Assembly: GCF_036711975.1 (NCBI RefSeq)
Contig: NC_091971.1
Location: 13,151,501-13,215,500, forward strand
Direction: 5' to 3'
Length of the DNA: 64,000 bases
Source of the DNA: Onthophagus taurus
Taxonomy: Eukaryota; Arthropoda; Insecta; Coleoptera; Scarabaeidae
The notes beneath the pieces are model-generated. The model was not told the origin of the DNA, did not search any database, and saw only the letters and a program-made list of their open reading frames with translations. Position 1 is the first letter of the stretch; every line of letters begins with the position of its first letter. Below are positions 35,974 to 54,335 of the stretch, piece after piece. Position numbers and translations under genes: made by a program.

Positions 35974-38900
35974 ATGGCTAAAACAAGCAAAACCATGTAA
36001 GTTATTTACAATTAATGAAATAAACAAGAACAAGGAAATAATAAAGTTGAAACATATGGAGAACTTTTTCTCGGCGATTAGATGTTTTGTAATAACTCGT
36101 CCACTTGAGGTGTATAGACTCAACATTCTTTATAAAGAGAAAAAGCTACATAAATTATTAATGTATCTAGTAAAATATAATGAGAAAATGAGATGTATTC
36201 TTTTTATTTAAGAGTTAAAAAATTTAATTAGCAACTTTCTCTTTCGGTTGTTTACTAAAAGCTAAAATAATAAAATTTAATTGCATTTTTAACATAAAAA
36301 AATTCGTCATTAAAAGAATTTTGGATGCTAATTGGTTCAAGTCATCCCGATTGACGTTTTGAACTTTACGCAGTCAAGGTTTTTACTTTTACTAACGCCC
36401 GGAGCGTCATTTTGCTCGCGTATGCCTAAAAAGGAAAGTTCTTTGACGGTCGATTTTCTTGTGATTCGAAATCGACTAAATTGCGAAATGACAACAATAT
36501 AATCGATTTTCGTTGACACAACGACCACGAAATTATTTAAAACGAAAGTTTAAAGGAAATCAAAATAACCGCTTTGCGAATCAAATTTCCGGTTAAATTT
36601 TAATTCGTAATTTTGATGTTTTAATAATTTTATGATGAAGTGAAAGTCTTAAAAAATTTAAGTAACAATAAAGAATTTTTTAATAATATAACATAAGCGA
36701 TAAACAAAGCTTAACAATTGCAAAGTTCCTCTTTCGCAGGAAGCCACCTTTACCAACGACAATAAACAATGCATTTATTATCTTCTTGGGATTCACACAA
36801 GATCTACGCGCAACACATAATAAACGGGAAAGTTATTTACCTTTTACATAACGAGGTGAATTTATTTAAATTTAAATCTGTTAAGAACGTTGACACCAAT
36901 TTACCACTTAGATATTTTTTAATTTATATTTAACACCTTACAGAATTTAGATTAAAGATATTTCTAGGTAGAGCAAGGTCATAAAGTGAATTGTTGTATT
37001 AATTGAAAACCGTGACGTAATTCAAATGGAGTATTGAAATTTTGATGGCCAAGCCTCCGAAAAATTTTTCGTTTTAAAAAAAAACTTTCTCTCCCGGTCG
37101 CGAAGAGGAAGGTCACATAGTGACCTTGAGGAAACGAATTTCTCTTTCACTGCGTTCGTTCAAACCTGGTTTAACCCAAGAAGAACGTTCACGCCCAACG
37201 TCTTATGGCTAGATGGCGTTGAGAATTTCGTCCAGTGAAAGCGATAGTATCAATTTACATATTGCGAGGCCAAAAGACGTTCTAGAATTGAAATTTAAAA
37301 AAGCGATGAGCGAAAATCGGGGAGATCCCGAAAGATCATCGGGTCGTTTGTTGTGCAACCAAATTCGCGAAAGATCACGAAGCTTTTACAACTTTTAAAA
37401 AGGAGCGCCTCATTAAATTCCAAAAGAATTTCTTGATGACTACAAAAAAAAAACAATGTTAGTCTGTTATGTATGCAATTCTTTTATAGACTAGGATGTT
37501 TGGAAATGTGAAGACGATCCCGTCGTCTTCATCGTTTCGTAACCCTTACGGAGATTCGATTGACATTTCGCATTCCCCTCTGACCTTTAAAGTCTTTAAA
37601 ATATTCACTTTCATCGCGGAAAACGCGCGGTTTAACATTGACAACTAAAGGTCGAGGAAATTGTAACTTTTGATCGACCTCGTACGCAATAACTCGACTT
37701 ACAGGGACAATCAAAATTTTTTAAATTATTAAATAAATCATAAAAATTTATTATTTTAACTGTTATCACCTTGCGTAATTGTAGGAGGTAATAAATACCG
37801 TAAGCGACTTTCTAATAAATCGTAAAGAACTATTATGTAATCATCTGAAACGGGTTTTTCAAGTTTTATGTAAAAGAATTTTTTTTAAATTCCTCATTTT
37901 TTTCAGAACCCTATTCCTCGTATCAATTTTAATATCAATAACCACAGCGGAAGTAGAAGTTCTAACCAAACCAAAACCGGGTCAAGAATACGTTTTATTA
38001 AGACGATCGCATTCAGAAACCAAAAGCAAAGAACCCAAAAAGTACCAACACTTTGAAACATCCCACAAACGACCAAGCGGTCTTAAAGTACTCCCCGATG
38101 AAGACGAAGCCGAAATCAAAAAGATTATCAGCAAAAGAGAAGCAAACCCAGCAGACGCAGCCGCTCCAGCCCCAGCCGGAGCTATCAAATTAGACGTCAG
38201 CAAACTTTTAGAAAAATATAAAAGCCAATTAAAAACCGAAACGACCACATCAAAAACAAAAACTACACCAAAATCACCCCCAAATCGAAAAAGAACCAAA
38301 AAAGAAGCTATCCCAGAAGCGAATCCAACCACATCACATCCCATTTTAACGACGGGTTTTGCCCCAGTTAAAGTAGATGAGGATACTATCTTCTTAGGAA
38401 GCGGAAGTGATAAGAAACAAAGCAGAATTAAAATCAAACAAGGCCCCAATGGCCAAGAATACGAATACGAGTACGTTTATTATTACTACGACGATGATAG
38501 CAACGAGAAAGACCCGAAAGTAAGCAACGGACACGATGGTCCGGCGAGAAATGAAATATCAAGGGGTAAAGATAAAACGAAATCGGCCGATGTCAACGAA
38601 ATCGTCCCATCTAGAGGAAGAACGAAGCAATTGGATACTGAAGACATTGTTGATGAAGAAAGGTTGCCGGTTAATACAAGATTTCCGCCGAGAGGAAGGA
38701 ATTTAAACACAACTCCAAGTGGGGAGGAAGATGAAGAAGTTAAGACACCCGCTTCGAGGGGACGTACTCGAGGAAGAGTTGAAGTTGATAATAGTTCTGA
38801 AGAATCGCAGGTAAGTTTGAAGGCTTTTCGACTTCATGGTTACACAAATAAGTTACACCTTAAAACCATAGAAGGTTCTCCAATGATTATTAATAGCAAA

Positions 38901-40662
38901 TTGATTTGTTAGGAATCGCGCGGAAGAACAAGGTCAAGCATCAGACGACCAAGTTTAGACATAATTGATAGCGCCACCTTTAACACACACCCAAATACCG
39001 GGGAACCACCTGCTGGTGGACCTTCTTTCCCCTCGGACCTACCCGCTGGTCCAGTAAGATTCTTAGGGGCTACGCCCAATGAAAGAGAACCTTCTCTTGT
39101 AAGTTCCCCTCTTCTTTTAAAGGTTTTTTTTTCTTCCCACTTCTTTGTCTGTTTCGTTTTTTTACTCTCCATTTACTTCTACTAATCGTAATAATAACTT
39201 TCGATTTTCTTTATTCTGATGGAAATTTATTTAAAAAAACAACAAACAAATAACACAATTTATTTCATAATTAGGATTTTTTACTAATTATTTCTTATTC
39301 TTAATAGGAAGATAATGAACCAAAAGACGTCAAAAAAGAAGAAGCTAAAGAAGAATCATTTTTATCCACCGAAGATGAAGAAGCAACTACTCCTATGTCG
39401 GGGATGAAAAAGGCTGTTTTAGATTTATACGCAATAAGTCAAGGCACCCAGAAGATGTTGGGAGAAGAAGGGGTAAAAAATTTGATTTTGAAGTGTTTAA
39501 ATTCTTATGAAATTGTTTTTGATAGGCGTACGAAGAAGATTTAACAACGCAACAAGAAGAAAAAGAAGAACCAACCACTTTAGAATTAACAACCGAAGAA
39601 GAAACAACTCCTTCGACAACCACAACAACAACCACCACGACTACAACGACCACAACAACCACGACAACTCCAGCACCTACCACGACGACAACAACAACAA
39701 CGACAACACCACCCCCAGAACCAGCTTTTGGAAGAGGTCGTTTTAAAAACCGCGCTAAAATCGGAGGTGGAAAATCCGTCGCAACATCCACCTCATCCCC
39801 AAACTCAGACCAAGATAAACCAAAGAAATTCGGTGGAAGACCGAGTTTTGGAAGACGCCCCTCTAGTACCAGAAGCACCGCCCAACCAGCTGAAGAACCC
39901 GCTAAAGAAGAAACAAAATCAACCCAAAGCAAACCAGCAACTCGTGGAAGATTCGGAGCTTCGCGATCTCGAACTCGCACAACTCCGGCTCCCTCCGGCG
40001 GTGAAGAATCCGATAATTCCGCAACAACCACCAGAGCATCTTTAAGACCTCGCCCATCAAATTCATTAAACAAATTAAGAACGAGATCTCGAACTCCCGC
40101 ATCAACAGCCGCGCCGGAAGAATCAAACCAAGAAGAATCCCAAACATCAACAACCATCAGAAGTAGACCTAAAGTAGGTGGAGCTGTTCGTCCTTTACGC
40201 CCGGGGCCTAGAATTAATTTGGCTAGAGGGCGACTTGGAGGGGTTACCACAACAACAACGACAACCGAATCAGCCCCAGCTGAACAAGAAGTAAACGAAG
40301 AAGCACCGAAACAAGAAGAAGAACAACCAAAGGAACAACCAGAACAACCCCCACAAGACAATAACCCTCTAAATAGACTCAAAAATAGACAAAGAATTAA
40401 CATATCTGCTAAGCCGAAAGCCGCTGGGACATCACCGGTTCAAGTAAAGAGGGTAAATCCTTTATTGGCTAGAAGGAAAACAACTGCAGCTCCTGAACCC
40501 TCCACCGAAGCACCGGAAGAAGCCCCCGCGACTGATGTTGCTTCAGAAAATAACGAAGAAACTGAAGCACCAGCGCCGAGTTCAACCACGGAGGAACCTA
40601 AAGGGTTAAATAAGCTAATTGCGGGAAGGAGGAGGTTAATTAGGCCACCTCTTGGACACTAA
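35974..40662 (+). CDS. large secreted Thr/Pro/Glu/Arg-rich protein (804 aa)
   Basis: Coding exons: 35974-35996, 37907-38810, 38913-39098, 39308-39472, 39526-40662. Donors are GTAAGT (three times), GTAAGT-like and GTAAAA; acceptors are TTTCAG, TGTTAG, AATAG and GATAG; phases are 2, 0, 0, 0. Exon 1 encodes MAKTSKT plus two bases; joined it gives the signal peptide MAKTSKTITLFLVSILISIT, then TA, with the mature end near EVEVL. The mature protein: charged N-terminal third with LDVSKLLEKYKSQL helix and dibasic sites (about 30-170); a tyrosine-rich acidic patch EYEYEYVYYYYDDD (near residue 195); Arg/Gly stretches; a long Thr/Pro run in the last exon; then repeated basic modules (FGRGRFKNRAK, FGGRPSFGRRPS, ARGRLGG, NPLNRLKNRQRIN, NPLLARRKTT, LIAGRRRLIRPP) separated by Glu/Pro/Thr linkers. 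The Thr/Ser-rich parts are likely O-glycosylated. No enzyme domain. Probably an extracellular-matrix or mucin-like protein; paralogue of the 10951 gene. Confidence 0.82.
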
Positions 40663-41070
40663 TCCTTCTTAAATCACTATATTGCTTGTATTCTTTTTGT
40701 CTTTTTGTGAGGAAGTGAGCAAGGATGGTTGTGAATTTTTATTTCTATCTGGTAAATTATACTACTAAAGTTGAAAATGATTACGTAAAAACGTAATTTT
40801 TTACGTTATTTTCTATACTTTTATTTTCTTATTTAAATTGTTGCTCCTTTATTGGTATGAAAAATCGGAGAGTGTTTCTTTTAAGTCGTTTTAGATAGAC
40901 GTAAATAATACTTTTAATGTAAGGCTAACCAATTAGGTTGTATTTAAATAACTTGCAGGCCGAAACGTGCCAATAACTATTTCAATTGTTTCAAAATCAC
41001 TTTGTGGTGTTTGCAAATCAATTGAAAGAAACCCAAACATATGTATTTTTGTATATAAAATTTGTGAGTA

Positions 41071-41076
41071 AATAAA
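41071..41076 (+). terminator. candidate polyadenylation signal
   Basis: AATAAA lies 409 bases after the stop of the 804-residue protein gene and is the first canonical hexamer I see in this 3' flank. Another follows at about 41165. The satellite array begins 180 bases further on. Confidence 0.4.
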
Positions 41077-41257
41077 CGATACATACCGAGTAATTTTTTT
41101 TTTCTTTAATTTCATCTTTTTCATGTTTCATTACTTCAAGTTGATTGTAATATCTTTTAAACAAAATAAAATTATATCCTATAAAGTATTTGACCAGAAT
41201 GCCTGAAAAAACAAAAAAGTTATTATAAGATTACAGAATTATACTCTTCAATAAAAC

Positions 41258-44200
41258 TTGATTATGTTGCTCATTTCAAAAATTTATTTCTCAAGAATTA
41301 AAAGTGATTTTTCAAAACGGCTTGTTGCATTAAAAAGAGGATACTTTAATTAATACTTGGTGATATTTCCACAAGGATCCTTCAAGAAATTAATTTTATA
41401 GCGAATTTTGAAAATTGTCGATGAAAATTGCAACATCGAAAATTTGATTAAAAATTCAAATATTGTTTTCTCAAAAACTAAAAATTATTTTTCAAAACGG
41501 GTTGGTTCATTGGAAAGAGGACACTTTTATTAACACTTTGAGAAATTTTTAAACTAATATTCTAAGAAATAGATTTTATACGAATTTTTAAAACTTAATC
41601 GGCGAAATTTGCAAAATTAGAAAACATTGTCAATCATTTCAAAAATTTATTTCCCAAGAACTGAACGTGATTTTTCAAAACGGCTTGTTGCATTAAAAAG
41701 AGGATACTTTATTTAATAATTGGTGATATTTCCACAAGGATCCTTCAAGAAATTAATTTTATAGCGAATTTTGAAAATTGTCGATAAAAATTGCAACATC
41801 GAAAATTTGATTAAAAATTCAAATATTGTTTTCTCAAAAACTAAAAATTATTTTTCAAAACGGGTTGGTACATTGGAAAGAGGACACTTTTATTAACACT
41901 TTGAGAAATTTTTAAACTCATATTCCAAGAAATAGATTTTATACGAATTTTTAAAACTTAATCGGCGAAATTTGCAAAATTAGAAAACATTGTCAATCAT
42001 TTCAAAAATTTATTTCTCAAGAACTGAACGTGATTTTTCAAAACGGCTTGTTGCATTAAAAAGAGGATACTTTATTTAATAATTGGTGATATTTCCACAA
42101 GGATCCTTCAGGAAATTAATTTTATAGGGAATTTTGAAAATTGTCGATGAAAATTGCAACATCGAAAATTTGATTAAAAATTCAAATATTGTTTTCTCAA
42201 AAACTAAAAATTATTTTTCAAAACGGGTTGGTTCATTGGAAAGAGGACACTTTTATTAACACTTTGAGAAATTTTTAAACTAATATTCTAAGAAATAGAT
42301 TTTATACGAATTTTTAAAACTGAATCGGCGAAATTTGCAAAATTAGAAAACGTTGTCAATCATTTCAAAAATTTATTTCCCAAGAACTGAACGTGATTTT
42401 TCAAAACGGCTTGTTGCATTAAAAAGAGGATACTTTATTTAATAATTGGTGATATTTCCACAAGGATCCTTCAGGAAATTAATTTTATAGCGAATTTTGA
42501 AAATTGTCGATGAAAATTGCAACATCGAAAATTTGATTAAAAATTCAAATATTGTTTTCTCAAAAACTAAAAATTATTTTTCAAAACGGGTTGGTTCATT
42601 GGAAAGAGGACACTTTTATTAACACTTTGAGAAATTTTTAAACTCATATTCCAAGAAATAGATTTTATACGAATTTTTAAAACTTAATCGGCGAAATTTG
42701 CAATATTAGAAAACGTTGTCAATCATTTCAAAAATGTATTTCCCAAGAACTGAACGTGATTTTTCAAAACGGCTTGTTGCATTAAAAAGAGGATACTTTA
42801 TTTAATAATTGGTGATATTTCCACAAGGATCCTTCACGAAATTAATTTTATAGCGAATTTTGAAAATTGTCGATAAAAATTGCAACATCGAAAATTTGAT
42901 TAAAAATTCAAATATTGTTTTCTCAAAAACTAAAAATTATTTTTCAAAACGGGTTGGTACATTGGAAAGAGGACACTTTTATTAACACTTTGAGAAATTT
43001 TTAAACTCATATTCCAAGAAATAGATTTTATACGAATTTTTAAAACTTAATCGGCGAAATTTGCAAAATTAGAAAACATTGTCAATCATTTCAAAAATTT
43101 ATTTCTCAAGAACTGAACGTGATTTTTCAAAACGGCTTGTTGCATTAAAAAGAGGATACTTTATTTAATAATTGGTGATATTTCCACAAGGATCCTTCAG
43201 GAAATTAATTTTATAGGGAATTTTGAAAATTGTCGATGAAAATTGCAACATCGAAAATTTGATTAAAAATTCAAATATTGTTTTCTCAAAAACTAAAAAT
43301 TATTTTTCAAAACGGGTTGGTTCATTGGAAAGAGGACACTTTTATTAACACTTTGAGAAATTTTTAAACTAATATTCTAAGAAATAGATTTTATACGAAT
43401 TTTTAAAACTGAATCGGCGAAATTTGCAAAATTAGAAAACGTTGTCAATCATTTCAAAAATTTATTTCCCAAGAACTGAACGTGATTTTTCAAAACGGCT
43501 TGTTGCATTAAAAAGAGGATACTTTATTTAATAATTGGTGATATTTCCACAAGGATCCTTCAGGAAATTAATTTTATAGCGAATTTTGAAAATTGTCGAT
43601 GAAAATTGCAACATCGAAAATTTGATTAAAAATTCAAACATTGTTTTCTCAAAAACTAAAAATTATTTTTCAAAACGGGTTGGTTCATTGGAAAGAGGAC
43701 ACTTTTATTAACACTTTGAGAAATTTTTAAACTCATATTCCAAGAAATAGATTTTATACGAATTTTTAAAACTTAATCGGCGAAATTTGCAATATTAGAA
43801 AACATTGTCAATCATTTCAAAAATGTATTTCCCAAGAACTGAACGTGATTTTTCAAAACGGCTTGTTGCATTAAAAAGAGGATACTTTATTTAATAATTG
43901 GTGATATTTCCACAAGGATCCTTCAAGAAATTAATTTTATAGCGAATTTTGAAAATTGTCGATAAAAATTGCAACATCGAAAATTTGATTAAAAATTCAA
44001 ATATTGTTTTCTCAAAAACTAAAAATTATTTTTCAAAACGGGTTGGTACATTGGAAAGAGGACACTTTTATTAACACTTTGAGAAATTTTTAAACTCATA
44101 TTCCAAGAAATAGATTTTATACGAATTTTTAAAACTTACTCGGCGAAATTTGCAAAATTAGAAAACATTGTCAACCATTTCAAAAATTTATTTCCCAAGA

Positions 44201-44528
44201 ACTGAACGTGATTTTTCAAAACGGCTTGTTGCATTAAAAAGAGGATACTTTATTTAATAATTGGTGATATTTCCACAAGGATCCTTCAGGAAATTAATTT
44301 TATAGCGAATTCTCAAAATTATCGATGAAAATTGCAACATCGAAAATTTTATCAAAACTTCAAATATTGTTTTCTCAAAAACTAAAAGTTATTTTTCAAA
44401 TCGTGTTGGTTCATTGGAAAGAGGAGACTCTTATTAACACTTTGAGAAATTTTCAAACTCATATTCCAAGAAATCGATTTTACACGAATTTTTGAAACTT
44501 AATCGGCGAAAATTGTAAAATTCGAAAA
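41258..44528 (-). repeat. satellite array 2, inverted, with 1,089-bp higher-order repeat
   Basis: About nine copies of the 362-363-bp unit of array 1 in reverse orientation; CCACAAGGATCCTTCA recurs about every 363 bp. Variant marks repeat at every third unit: GGGTTGGTACATT at 41862, 42951 and 44040, and TATAGGGAATTTTG near 42124 and 43213, both exactly 1,089 bp apart. The array therefore grew recently by copying trimers. The first and last units are more diverged, as expected at array edges. Confidence 0.93.
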
Positions 44529-44745
44529 ACAATGAGGTTGCTAATGACAAACCTGATATAAATAAAGTTGTATTCAATAAAACAAGTCCTATTGGGGTTG
44601 AACTTGATTATTATCTGCAGTGAATGGTGGAGTACTAAGTAATAGATTTTTAATATCCGTCCAAAGCGGCATATTTGATAAAAATGGCTGGATAGCAGAT
44701 AGTTGCCATATCTCATCCACCGCTAATTACTTCATATTTCTTCCT
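44529..44745 (+). pseudogene. hAT transposase C-terminal remnant, copy 1
   Basis: It reads EVANDKPDINKVVFNKTSPI then GVELDYYLQ before a stop. It is homologous to the inverted copy at 51735-51925, which continues with CEWWSTK. hAT transposases end with a dimerisation region of the style EV..YL......NPLEWW....... It directly abuts the satellite array. Confidence 0.55.
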
Positions 44746-45071
44746 AAAGACAAAAATTTAAACAATTAATTTTTCATTTGGCACATTACTTGTAAATACA
44801 TTAGTCAATACATAGTCTATTAGACAAAGTGGGAAATAAAATTCGATTCTTTCATTTGATTTATTTATTTACATTTATTTACAATTTATTATCATGTGCC
44901 AAATAAATAAAATAAATAAATTTTTTTAAATTAATAAATTAAATTTACTAAAACTGGAAACTTCTCTAACAGTATTCTTAGAGAGCTGAAAATATCACAT
45001 TTTTTGATAAATTTAACTTAAATCGTTCCCAGGGAATGTTTCTTTAGACTATAAAAAAAATCTATATCAGG

Positions 45072-50644
<5,573 letters not shown>

Positions 50645-50659
50645 CGAATCCCTAAAAAA

Positions 50660-51734
50660 AGACAATAACACAACATAACCTTAACAAAGATGTATCATTC
50701 CGCGAAAATAACGATTACAACGACTTGAATAGGAATTGCTTAGGTGGGAGTTAAAAGTAAACGTGTTATTAAACGTGGCGTTGCAACAATTCGCTCTGGA
50801 AAAGTGTTTAAATGATTAAAATAGTTTAGTAAACGAATAATACCTTTAACGCTGGGACTCATGTTTGTTTTTAAATGTCAAATTTTGGGGGTTTTAGTTA
50901 TCTTTATGTTGGCCATGAATTTAAATTTTTACTTACATTTCACAAATTTTTTTGCACTTTTAAATGAGATGTTTTCTTGGCAAAGTTCAACGATAAATTG
51001 CAACTTGAGAAAGTTGTTATGACGCGTTACATAGTGGGGGGAAAATTGTACTGTGGAAATAAATTGAGATTGCATACTTATCTTGATCGATTTCGAAGAA
51101 ATTTTATAAATTTTGATAAAAGTAAAATTTAATTATTGCAACTTGAAATGATCAAGTGTTTTTATCCAATTATGTACAAGGAGATTATGTTTTAATCCAC
51201 AAGTAAGAGTTTAATACCAAAAATCGTGATTTTTTCAGTTTAACTTGGCGATGGAGGGGATGCGCTAAGTAGTAATCTTATATCCTAATATATTCTTTCT
51301 TAGTCAGGTTAATACGCGTACATGATACATGATGTATTGCGTTTTTGACACCTTGTATATGATCATTTTTGGGTTGTATGGGTCAAATACCGAAACGCAT
51401 AAGGAATATACTTCATTTCTTGTAGTACACTTCAAAGTTTTCGTTTTGGATCTTGGATGATAATTCTAAATTCGTGTGAATACGTTATTAACAATTTCTA
51501 AGTACCAGAATAGTGGGATACATCCTGATCGTTGTGGTTTTAGGCCGAAAATCAAAAATAACGTTTCTTTGGGTTCGAGTCTCAACTGTGCAACCTACTA
51601 AATGTGTCTAAACACTTGAGACAGTAGCAAATTTAGTGCAGTCGAAGACTGTGAGAAATGTACTTCGAAAAGTAAACTATCATGAAGAGTTGCCAGATAG
51701 AAGCCAATTTTTAGTGAGATAAATGCATACCTAC
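50660..51734. other. 5' flank of SLC35E2, no coding gene recognised
   Basis: It should contain the non-coding first exon and promoter of the transporter on the minus strand; I cannot place them. There are no repeats of note. Confidence 0.35.
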
Positions 51735-52504
51735 TAGTGGTGGAACGGATATTAAAAACCTATTACTTAGTACTCCACCATTCACAGGAATTAGTATCTC
51801 TTTTAGGCGTTGGACACTGCAGATAATAATCAAGTTCAACCTCAATAAGACTTTTTTCATTTAATATAACTTTATTCATATCAGATTTGTCATTAGCTAC
51901 CTCATTGTAACAATCCCAATACAATACAGGGTGTATCAGGTATGAGTAGAAAAAATTTGAGGGTTTATAGTCCCTCCCGTTATAAAAATTATTATGACAC
52001 AATGTCGTTATGTCACAAGAAAGTTAAGGGTTTGAAAGTTTAAGTACTGCTGTATAAAGCATTATACTTAGCAGGCTTTGCTTATGTATATAGCTTTAAT
52101 TCATTTTTGAGATATGTTTTTATAAATTGTTTACTTTATACGAATAAATTGATCACTTCTGTTTTACCAATATCACTTTTTTTTAATAAATAAATTTACT
52201 TATTGTATTAAAAACAACAAAATTACAAAACTAGAAACTGCTTAGTATAATTTATTAACCAGTAGTACTCAAACTTGTGAACCCTTAACTTTATCATATC
52301 ATATCTTAAAAAGGCCAAAGAATGGGACATTGTGGTATAAGAATTTTTTATTCAGAAAGAGGAGACCTATAACCCCTCAAATTTTATCTACTTATACCTG
52401 ATACACCCTGTATATAAAATCTCTTGTTGCAGTTTCGTCTAGTTTCCTTCTTTTCGCTTATAATTCATCACATTCAATACTAACAGAACTGTCGCTGTTA
52501 TCAC
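51735..52504 (-). pseudogene. hAT transposase C-terminal remnant, copy 2, split by an insertion
   Basis: On the minus strand 52504-52412 reads ESDNSDSSVSIECDEL, a stop, then KRRKLDETATRDF. After the inserted element, 51925-51763 reads YNEVANDKSDMNKVILNEKS, LIEVELDYYLQCPTPKRDTN and SCEWWSTK before a stop. The pattern EVELDYYL...NxxEWW fits the hAT dimerisation region. The upstream edge touches satellite array 3. Confidence 0.6.
51926..52411. mobile_element. mariner-type MITE with CAGGGTG ends
   Basis: The left end TACAGGGTGTATCAGGTATG, then AGTAGAAAAAATTTGAGGG, is mirrored by the right end CTCAAATTTTATCTACTTAT, then ACCTGATACACCCTGTA. Counting CAGGGTG...CACCCTG as the ends, TA lies on both sides, the Tc1/mariner target. 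It interrupts the hAT remnant and is therefore younger than it. Confidence 0.8.
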
Positions 52505-52507
52505 TTT

Positions 52508-54193
52508 CGATTATTAATTAAAGTATCCTCTTTTTAATGCAAAAAACCGTTTTGAAAAATCACTTTCAGTTCTTGAGAAATAAATTTTTGAAATGATCGA
52601 CAATTTTCGCCCATTAAGTTTTAAAAATTCGTATAAAATCCATTTCTTAGAATATGGGTATGAAATTTTCCTAAAATGTTAATAAAAGTGTCCTCTTTCC
52701 AATGAACCAACACGTTTTGAAAAATAACTTTTAGTTATTGAGAAACCAATATTTGAAGTTTTGATAAAATTTTCGATGTTGCAAATTTTCAAAATTTGCC
52801 ATAAAATTAATTTCTTGAAAGATTCTTGTGGAAATATCACCAATTATTAATTAAAGTATCCTCTTTTTAATGCAAAAAGCCGTTTTGAAAAATCACTTTT
52901 AGTTCTAGAGAAATAAATTATTGAAATAATAGACAATTTTTTCGAATTTTGCAATTTCCGCCAATTAAGTTTTAAAAATTCGTATAAAATTCATTTCTTG
53001 GAATATGAGTATGAAAATTTCCCAAACTGTTAATAAAAGTGTTCTCTTTCCAATGAACTAACCCGTTTTGAAAAATAGCGTTTAGTTTTTGAGAAAACAA
53101 TATTTGAAATTTTGATAAAATTTTCGATGTTGCAATTTTCATCGATAATATTCAAAATTCGCTATAAAAATAATTTCTTGAAGGATTCTTGTGGAAATAT
53201 CACCAATTATTAATTAAAGTATCCTCTTTTTAATGCAACAAGCCGTTTTGAAAAATCACTTTTAGTTGTAGAGAAATAAATTTTTGAAATAATCGACAAT
53301 TTTTTCGAATTATGCAATTTTCGCCCATTAAGTTTTAAAAATTCGTATAAAATCCATTTCTTGGAATATGAGTTTGAAAATTTCTCAAAGTGTTAATAAG
53401 AGTCTCCTCTTTCCAATGAACCAACACGATTTGAAAAATAACTTTTAGTTTTTGAGAAAACAATATTTGAGTTTTGATAAAATTTTCGATGTTGCAATTT
53501 TCATCGATAATATTCAAAACTCGCTATAAACTTAATTTCTTGAAGGATCCTTGTGGAAATATCACCAATTATTAATTAAAGTATCCTCTTTTTAATGCAA
53601 AAAACCGTTTGGAAAAATCACGTTCAGTTCTTGAGAAATAAATTTTTGAAATGATCGACAATTTTTTCGAATTTTGCATTTTCCGCCGAATAAGTTTTAA
53701 AAATTCGTATAAAATCCATTTTTTGGTATATAAGTATGAAACTTTTCCAAAGTGTTAATAAGAGTCTCCTCTTTCTAATGAACCAACACGATTTGAAAAA
53801 TAACTTCTAGTTTTTGAGAAAACAATATTTAAATTTTTAATCAAATTTTCGATGTTGCAATTTTCATCGATAATTTTCAAAATTCGCTATAAAATTAATT
53901 TCTTGAAGGATCTTTGTGGAAGTATCACCAATTATTAATTAAAGTATCCTCTTTTTAATGCAACAAGCCATTTTGAAAAGTCACCTGTAGTTCTTGAGAA
54001 ATAAATTTTTGAAATAATCGACAATTTTTTTGATTTTGCAATTTCCCCCGATTAAGGTTTAAAAATTCGTATAAAATCCATTTCTTAGATAGTGAGTATA
54101 AAAATTTCCCAAAGTGTTAATAAGAGTGTCCTCTTTCCAATGAACCAACACGTTTTGAAAAATAACTTTTTAGTTTTTGAGAAAACAATATTG
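52508..54193 (+). repeat. satellite array 3, 362-bp family
   Basis: About 4.6 units in the same orientation as array 1 and opposite to array 2. The unit marks AAGGAT(T/C)(C/T)TTGTGGAAAT recur near 52819, 53181, 53543 and 53905. The copies are more diverged, with small deletions, than in array 2. This array is thus older or no longer homogenised. Confidence 0.9.
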
Positions 54194-54335
54194 AAGAATG
54201 GAATAAAACTGTGCTTAAAACTTTTTGTTATTATGAACATTTTGTTATAAAATATTTATAAGTCAATAAAATATTCAAAAAACAGATTTTTGCCATTGAA
54301 TTTGTTTTAAATTGTTCTTTTCATTCGTTTGATAC
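54194..54335 (+). repeat. about 140-bp direct repeat, copy 1 (copy 2 at 56538-56680)
   Basis: AGAATGGAA(T/C)AAAACTGTGC, TTAAAACTTTTTGTTATTAT, GAACATTTTGTTATAAAATA and TTCTTTTCATTCGTTT occur in both. Copy 1 begins exactly where satellite array 3 ends; copy 2 runs into the second LINE scrap. It is probably part of a repeated mobile element. Confidence 0.7.

Noticed and set aside
37982..38710. Two minus frames of 155 and 74 codons opposite exon 2
   Set aside because: Antisense shadows; the plus-strand reading continues from a signal peptide and into the next exon.
39393..40403. 336-codon minus frame with long valine runs
   Set aside because: Antisense shadow of the Thr/Pro-rich last exon of the plus-strand gene; the valine runs are reversed ACN codons. 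The plus strand has splice sites and a continuous frame across exons.
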